A stretch of DNA of 27,471 nt, taken from NCBI GenBank assembly GCA_019058515.1, contig JAHPYY010000020.1:1-27471 (forward strand), written 5' to 3'. Source of the DNA: Promethearchaeota archaeon. GTDB lineage: Archaea > Asgardarchaeota > Lokiarchaeia > Sigynarchaeales > SOKP01. The notes below the pieces were generated by a model. It made no database searches and was not told where the DNA came from. It saw nothing but the letters and a program-made list of their open reading frames with translations. This document shows positions 24,901 to 27,471 of the stretch, piece by piece; position 1 is the first letter of the stretch; every line of letters begins with the position of its first letter. The position numbers were made by a program, and so were the translations under genes.

Positions 24901-25880
24901 TTTGAAGCTGCTAAAGTAATAGGATCACCAGCTTCAGGATACCCTCCCCCAAAACTCATGGAGATTATATCAACTTTTGCATCGTATGTACACCACTCAA
25001 TTGCAGATACGACATCGCCTTCATCTAATCCTCCAGATTCTCCTCCTGCTCTTGCATTTACAAGTAGAACTCCTGGTGCTATTCCTCGATACTGGGATCC
25101 AGAACTTTCCCCACTACTTGCAATTATACCTGCAACATGTGTACCATGACCGTTTAAGTCTTCGGTTGTGGTTTCGTTTGTGACAAAATTTGAGTTATTT
25201 ATTACATTTAAATCAGGATGATCGTAGATCCCAGAATCAATCACTGCAACTTTAACTCCTGTGCCATCATACTGTAGGTTATTTGCCCCAACAGCTTTGA
25301 TCCACCAATTTAAATAATTATCTTTCTTTAGCGAGTTTGAAACTGAAGATGACTCAGTGAGAGGAAAATCATAGGTTTCTGATTTGTAAATCTTTTCTAT
25401 CTCAAAACAGTTGGCTAATGTATCTTGAGAATCAATTAAATACTCCGATTTAATTGAGATATACATTCCAGGAATTATATCGTAATTATCTAATATTTTA
25501 AAGGAGGGAAATTGTTCTGCAAGCACTTGATTACGTCTAGCTTTTTCTATATCCTCGCTAAAAAGTATTATAACTTTAATGTAATCGTTTTCTGCGCTTC
25601 CTGCTAATTTAATATTGTTTAGATATTCCGTCAGAGAAAAATCGAATTTTGTTAATTCATCGTTAATATTATTATCCAATAGTTTGATAAGTTCGTTATT
25701 TTGTTGTCCTCCTTCGAGGTCTATTATTTGATCTACTGAGTTTAATTCAACCTTATTTAAACTTCCTAAACTGTTATTTGGTAAGGTATTAGACAACACA
25801 AAAACATATGGCACCATACTTGTTTGTGCCAATAATAAGAATAGTAAAATTGCTGATAATTGACTTTTTTTAATTATCAT
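21930..25880 (-). CDS. Giant membrane-anchored subtilisin-like (S8) serine protease with C-terminal zinc ribbon
   Basis: This 1316-residue protein starts with a signal peptide (hydrophobic about 8-29). A propeptide-like region at about 95-165 resembles the inhibitor-I9 fold. The S8 catalytic domain spans about 200-490: Asp215 in VAVIDSGI, His245 in NGHGTHVAG, Asn341 in ASAGNSGPD for the oxyanion hole, and Ser431 in SGTSMSCP, so it should be active. Residues about 500-1220 are beta-rich extracellular modules, including a GATase-like alpha/beta stretch around 610-850 (RILMESFHGLNDW to WMYSGYNSVEF). A membrane helix at 1227-1247 is followed by a basic segment and a four-Cys zinc ribbon (Cys1289, 1292, 1303, 1306) facing the cytoplasm. 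It probably degrades external proteins at the cell surface. Its 3' end is convergent with rpiA, 29 bp apart. Confidence 0.92.
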   Translation of the reverse strand: MIIKKSQLSAILLFLLLAQTSMVPYVFVLSNTLPNNSLGSLNKVELNSVDQIIDLEGGQQNNELIKLLDNNINDELTKFDFSLTEYLNNIKLAGSAENDYIKVIILFSEDIEKARRNQVLAEQFPSFKILDNYDIIPGMYISIKSEYLIDSQDTLANCFEIEKIYKSETYDFPLTESSSVSNSLKKDNYLNWWIKAVGANNLQYDGTGVKVAVIDSGIYDHPDLNVINNSNFVTNETTTEDLNGHGTHVAGIIASSGESSGSQYRGIAPGVLLVNARAGGESGGLDEGDVVSAIEWCTYDAKVDIISMSFGGGYPEAGDPITLAASNAVEDGVMCVASAGNSGPDYFTGSSPAAATDVIAVGATDSADELAFFSSRGPTFSYVGYPDVVAPGFYIISTAAQNAVLTREEEFLGDYFDFGGNAEYIPLSGTSMSCPVISGALAILKQAYPTITPETGRIALMEGAVALTDPTDAELVNSGAGLINVPNSLDYLSNQNQDVNDIATFFPNHLPVSPYDFITFPGDRQKFEIMVISGKANSFTVQVPSINGISISVDNPTLTFNDPGIKLLSVELELNNEIAIGTKQFQIKLVKGGLTYDTINISLNVKLPSHRILMESFHGLNDWFAPELSYNQLGFYDAMEDLTGTHDIAIDYLMEYWSPDYDKNWDNSILTDEKLAQYDLVVLQNPILPFNDIEISALKDYFNNGGDILFLGTRYQDLNVNNLNNLFAELNTGIKIEEVNLMDTNWVGVGLNLTSHSITNFNDSAIFNNVDEFYWMAGNSFETTGNAKSIATYNEKTVTALYDGTSVGAGKFIAFGDLSWMYSGYNSVEFQQNHHTLLSNLIDYYFNTSDISLNLQLKTYLTSSDPLELSVFVTDKQGTSITSASLNSGLVATVTNGGFADSLTMSSTIDGIAVSNSYVLPTPDPEPYTIEVSLTIGTETYTKSTKVLYYSSSKIPQINSIGITESATRDRKPIDIIANLDDGNYLVNGYLTFYSYSFYNEKGTNSKQISFSNANNKYSANYLLTPTDTPGFGIAYIVPEETNEGYLNPFSPRIYSYILNYNPEINIKDSSFSFGNTGEIKFEDTFDNTSINVYPASQYTTFNFKVSAEEPVNFESDNKGLKVSVNLFLASISKDGFLSLLISESLPNAELMYDDTSNLHLGSLVIPETMDFNTIEGTKAISTVTSNSNDYIGLLMISVRDTEGGFSTDPFIIVISIEQGISPITTLTIVLIVLGILGVTIIFIVLRSIRKKRKIRGTPPFSYRTPSETTSGIGQLKQPESVLKEAYYCPHCGQLISTPKKFCPNCGKSLKFFENQ

Positions 25881-26005
25881 ACTTGATTTTCGGCATATTA
25901 ACTATATATTCTTTAGCTTAATAACCTAAAAACCATAATTTTTTTTAGAAATTAAAGACTATTTGATGCAACACGATCCCAGTACTATTCGATCGATGTT
26001 TTATT

Positions 26006-26108
26006 GGGGCTGTGGATTAGTGGAAGATCGTTCGCTTGGCATGCGAAAGGCCGGGGGTTCAATATTCATAAGGTTTTCCCTTATATGTTGGAAATCCCCC
26101 CAGCTCCA
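26006..26108 (+). tRNA. tRNA-Ala (anticodon GGC) with a T-loop intron
   Basis: The full cloverleaf can be folded by eye. The acceptor stem is GGGGCTG (26006-26012) with CAGCTCC (26101-26107), seven pairs with one G-U, and A26108 is the discriminator. The D-arm has a four-pair stem and the loop AGTGGAA. The anticodon stem is TTCGC/GCGAA around the loop TTGGCAT, so the anticodon at 26038-26040 is GGC (Ala). The variable region is AGGCC, and the T-stem is GGGGG (26053-26057) with CCCCC (26096-26100). The T-loop spans 38 nt, so a 31-nt intron is required to give the normal seven. The CCA end is not encoded, so it must be added by the CCA-adding enzyme. Confidence 0.9.
26064..26094 (+). other. 31-nt tRNA intron in the T-loop (position 59/60)
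   Basis: The best fold gives an archaeal bulge-helix-bulge. TTCA (26058-26061) pairs with TGGA (26089-26092), giving a 4-bp central helix with one G-U. It is flanked by bulges ATA (26062-26064) and AAT (26093-26095). Cutting after the second base of each bulge leaves the T-loop TTCAATT. The inner intron forms an imperfect hairpin (CATAAGG with CCTTATATG). Splice points could shift by 1-2 nt because several cuts leave a seven-base loop. Confidence 0.7.
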
Positions 26109-26120
26109 CTATAAAAGTAC

Positions 26121-26129
26121 TCTTTTTTT
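26121..26129 (+). terminator. Oligo-T terminator after tRNA-Ala
   Basis: A run of seven T within TCTTTTTTTA lies 13 nt past the end of the mature tRNA, which suits archaeal transcription termination. Confidence 0.5.
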
Positions 26130-26174
26130 AATTTTGTCGGTTTGATACAAATTCTCCTTCAGATATTATCTAGA

Positions 26175-26185
26175 TATATATAAAA
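26175..26185 (+). promoter_or_regulatory. TATA box of the possible non-coding transcript
   Basis: TATATATAAAA would place a transcription start near 26205. The nearest downstream plus-strand reading frame (ATG at 26210) stops after six codons. Confidence 0.4.
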
Positions 26186-26204
26186 CTACGGGAAACGCAC
26201 ATTT

Positions 26205-26335
26205 CACGATGATAGTAACGTCACTTTGACGTCACATTTTGTCGAGTTTTTCTCACTTTTTGGCGTAACTGCGAAAAACTAGTTAAATCTTCAGAGAAAT
26301 TCGACACAAAACGAACAACCCTTTCCAGGGCCTTT
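26205..26335 (+). ncRNA. Possible structured non-coding RNA
   Basis: This stretch is visibly richer in G and C than the surrounding intergenic DNA, follows a TATA box, has no open frame of useful length, and contains paired elements. TGTCGA (26240-26245) can pair with TCGACA (26301-26306), and inside it TTTCTC with GAGAAA; AGTTTTTC (26245-26252) could instead pair with GAAAAACT (26273-26280). A short CCCT-TTCC-AGGG hairpin followed by CCTTTT ends it near 26335. It does not match 5S, SRP, RNase P or a clear C/D box layout. The ends are approximate. A regulatory region for the flanking genes is the alternative. Confidence 0.3.
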
Positions 26336-26340
26336 TAAAA

Positions 26341-26369
26341 TTTATAACATTAAAGATATATGTTGTAAA
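26341..26369. repeat. Imperfect inverted repeat, terminator-like
   Basis: TTTATAACAT (26341-26350) and ATGTTGTAAA (26360-26369) can form a ten-pair hairpin with one G-U and a nine-base loop. It sits between the end of the possible RNA and the convergent minus-strand micro-operon. The A-rich run at about 26380-26397 is a T-tract on the minus strand, a plausible terminator for that operon. Confidence 0.4.
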
Positions 26370-26410
26370 AATAGTAAATATAAAAAAAAAGAAAAATTTG
26401 ATTAATTAAA

Positions 26411-26620
26411 TTAATCCTTTTCCAAGACTTCCCATTCGCTGATCTTGTCGTAGGGTAAGCATACGGGAAAAGGCATTACATAGTTTAAATCTACTACTAA
26501 ATAACCGGGTTTTCCATATAAAGCACTATTAGTAGTACCAATAATACGCATAATTTCTCCGATCTCATCTTTCCTCTGTACCTTAGTGTTCCTTTCCTCA
26601 CATAAGGTTAAGTCTCTCAC
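26411..26620 (-). CDS. Small hypothetical protein (69 residues), second gene of a micro-operon
   Basis: This 69-residue soluble protein starts with GTG at 26618-26620, with a GGAG-type site about 10 nt before it inside the end of the preceding gene. The middle part (IMRIIGTTNSALYGKPGYLVV) and the end (MPFPVCLPYDKISEW) look like a small beta-barrel or SH3-like fold. I recognise no family. The gap to the 52-residue gene upstream is 6 bp, so the two are almost surely cotranscribed and may form a complex. It has two Cys, too few and too far apart for an obvious metal site. Confidence 0.55.
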   Translation of the reverse strand: MRDLTLCEERNTKVQRKDEIGEIMRIIGTTNSALYGKPGYLVVDLNYVMPFPVCLPYDKISEWEVLEKD

Positions 26621-26626
26621 TTGAAT

Positions 26627-26785
26627 TCACTCCATATTTTCCTTTAAATAAGTTTTATAGATAGGAGGAAGGATCTTCATTACATCTTCAGGAGTTAACA
26701 TTTTTATTCCCGCAGTCACTAATTCCTTAATGGCGTCGTAATCTGAGTGTCTTAATACCTCATAACTTTCAATTTTTAACAACAT
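26627..26785 (-). CDS. Small hypothetical protein (52 residues), first gene of a micro-operon
   Basis: This frame is below common length cut-offs. It runs from ATG 26783-26785 to TGA 26627-26629. An AGGTGA site lies about 12 nt before the ATG. The product is charged and helical (MLLKIESYEVLRHSDYDAIK, then a helix ending in KENME), with the stretch MLTPEDVMKILPPIYKTYL in the second half. The good ribosome site, the tight 6-bp gap to the next gene and the normal amino-acid mix support it as real. Function is unknown; a small adaptor or subunit partner of the 69-residue protein is a guess from layout. Confidence 0.6.
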   Translation of the reverse strand: MLLKIESYEVLRHSDYDAIKELVTAGIKMLTPEDVMKILPPIYKTYLKENME

Positions 26786-26920
26786 TTCTTATCTGTCACC
26801 TTATTTTCTTTTTTTTTTCTTATAATTACTTTTTTTTTATTGGAAATCGTCATTTTTATGATCATATTCGATAATCAAAAATCAGATTAATAGTAATATT
26901 TCTCTTGAGTGAAAAAATTA

Positions 26921-27471
26921 TTAATAGCTATTCTGTATATTTTCTAACGATTCCTTAACGGAATCTCGTAAATCTTCTAATTTTTCCCTAATTTCACGAT
27001 ACTCTGGAACTCTCTTAAACAATCGTTCAATTAGTTTCTTGCTTCGTCTCTTTCGCTTCTTAAGAAGATCGTTTTGAGCATGGTAGATATCCCAAAAATC
27101 CCTTTGTTGCTTATCTAAAACCTTTTCAACCTCTAATAAAGACTTTGTAAACTTCTTATTCTTCCTTCTTATTCGAATTGCTTTGATTCTTCCTTGAATT
27201 GTTTGAATTTCCCTTATTTGCTTACATGTCTTTTCTAAGAAATTATAATCGTCTAAAGAGTTATATTTTGTTAGAAGAAGCTCCTTCCAATCATCAACAC
27301 TTTCAAGATTTTTAGATTCTAAAAATGTCTTAATAGTATTTTGTATATTCTCTTGAATTTCCTCAATTATTTCATCAATAAAGGATGGTTTTTCAAATTC
27401 AAAATATATATAATCGTTAGGAGCAATAGAATTAATCGTTTCAAGCCGATTTAAATCGTATATTCTAGGAA
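26921..27471 (-). CDS. Coiled-coil protein, partial (N-terminus beyond the window)
   Basis: The minus-strand frame stays open from the window edge to a TAA at 26921-26923, giving at least 182 residues of the C-terminal end. No in-frame start suits, so the gene begins outside. The sequence is strongly helical and charged, with heptad-like stretches (IDEIIEEIQENIQNTIKTFL and LLEVEKVLDKQQRDFWDIYH) and a basic patch (LLKKRKRRSKKLIERLFKR), followed by a final helix. It looks like a long coiled coil, perhaps binding nucleic acid or membrane through the basic patch. The upstream part is needed to tell whether it is a GTPase-, SMC- or cytoskeleton-type protein; I do not assign it. Confidence 0.7.
   Translation of the reverse strand, partial: PRIYDLNRLETINSIAPNDYIYFEFEKPSFIDEIIEEIQENIQNTIKTFLESKNLESVDDWKELLLTKYNSLDDYNFLEKTCKQIREIQTIQGRIKAIRIRRKNKKFTKSLLEVEKVLDKQQRDFWDIYHAQNDLLKKRKRRSKKLIERLFKRVPEYREIREKLEDLRDSVKESLENIQNSY

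Noticed and set aside
25963..26145. A 60-residue plus-strand frame over the tRNA.
   Set aside because: It is a chance frame across the tRNA-Ala gene, which explains the sequence fully.
26195..26250. C/D box guide RNA, suggested by ATGATAG near 26209.
   Set aside because: The box C match has a mismatch and no CUGA box D lies at the right distance.
26776..26853. A 25-residue lysine-rich frame on the minus strand overlapping the start of the 52-residue gene.
   Set aside because: Its composition simply reflects A-tracts in the promoter region, and there is no ribosome site before it; it might be a leader peptide but nothing supports that.

Overview
This window is AT-rich archaeal DNA. Its TATA-like boxes sit about 25-30 nt upstream of start codons, it has several GTG and TTG starts, and it carries a tRNA-Ala with no encoded CCA whose T-loop is interrupted by a short intron. 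The gene content suggests an Asgard archaeon, possibly Lokiarchaeia-like. It includes several SDS22-type leucine-rich-repeat (LRR) proteins, LRR-TIR fusions, a membrane-anchored subtilase with a cytoplasmic zinc ribbon, and tetratricopeptide repeat (TPR) proteins. The lineage call is from gene style only; no rRNA or ribosomal protein marker is present.

Layout. 1-6850 is mostly uncharacterised: a PAS-like protein (-), an LRR protein with a conserved-looking N-terminal domain (+), a convergent 451-residue orphan (-), a two-gene unit of a one-helix membrane protein and a methyltransferase-helical fusion joined by an ATGA overlap (+), a polytopic membrane protein (+) and a secreted or anchored protein (-). 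6917-13829 is housekeeping and acyl metabolism: an ADP-forming acyl-CoA synthetase alpha subunit (-), dUTPase (-), then on + a polytopic acyltransferase-like protein, an AMP-forming acyl-CoA ligase, a GNAT acetyltransferase and a TPR/winged-helix protein. 13840-17611 on - holds a small one-helix protein and, upstream of it, the most striking locus: two tandem LRR-TIR genes 35 bp apart, both with the order LRR, linker, TIR, helical tail. 17792-20545 on - encodes a dodecin-like protein, an aldo/keto reductase and a thiolase. 20753-21900 on + is a purE-rpiA pair. 21930-25880 on - is a giant S8 protease. The last 1.5 kb holds the intron-containing tRNA, a possible non-coding RNA region, a micro-operon of two small proteins missed by length cut-offs (52 and 69 residues), and the C-terminal end of a coiled-coil protein cut by the window edge.

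How the genes may work together. purE and rpiA link pentose phosphate and purine synthesis. The two acyl-CoA synthetases, the thiolase and possibly the membrane acyltransferase point to acyl-CoA turnover, but they are not one operon. The LRR-TIR pair looks like a sensor-effector unit: an LRR ligand or protein-binding arc fused to a TIR fold that keeps a glutamate at the expected catalytic position. I infer a possible immune or stress-signalling role; nothing in the sequence proves it.
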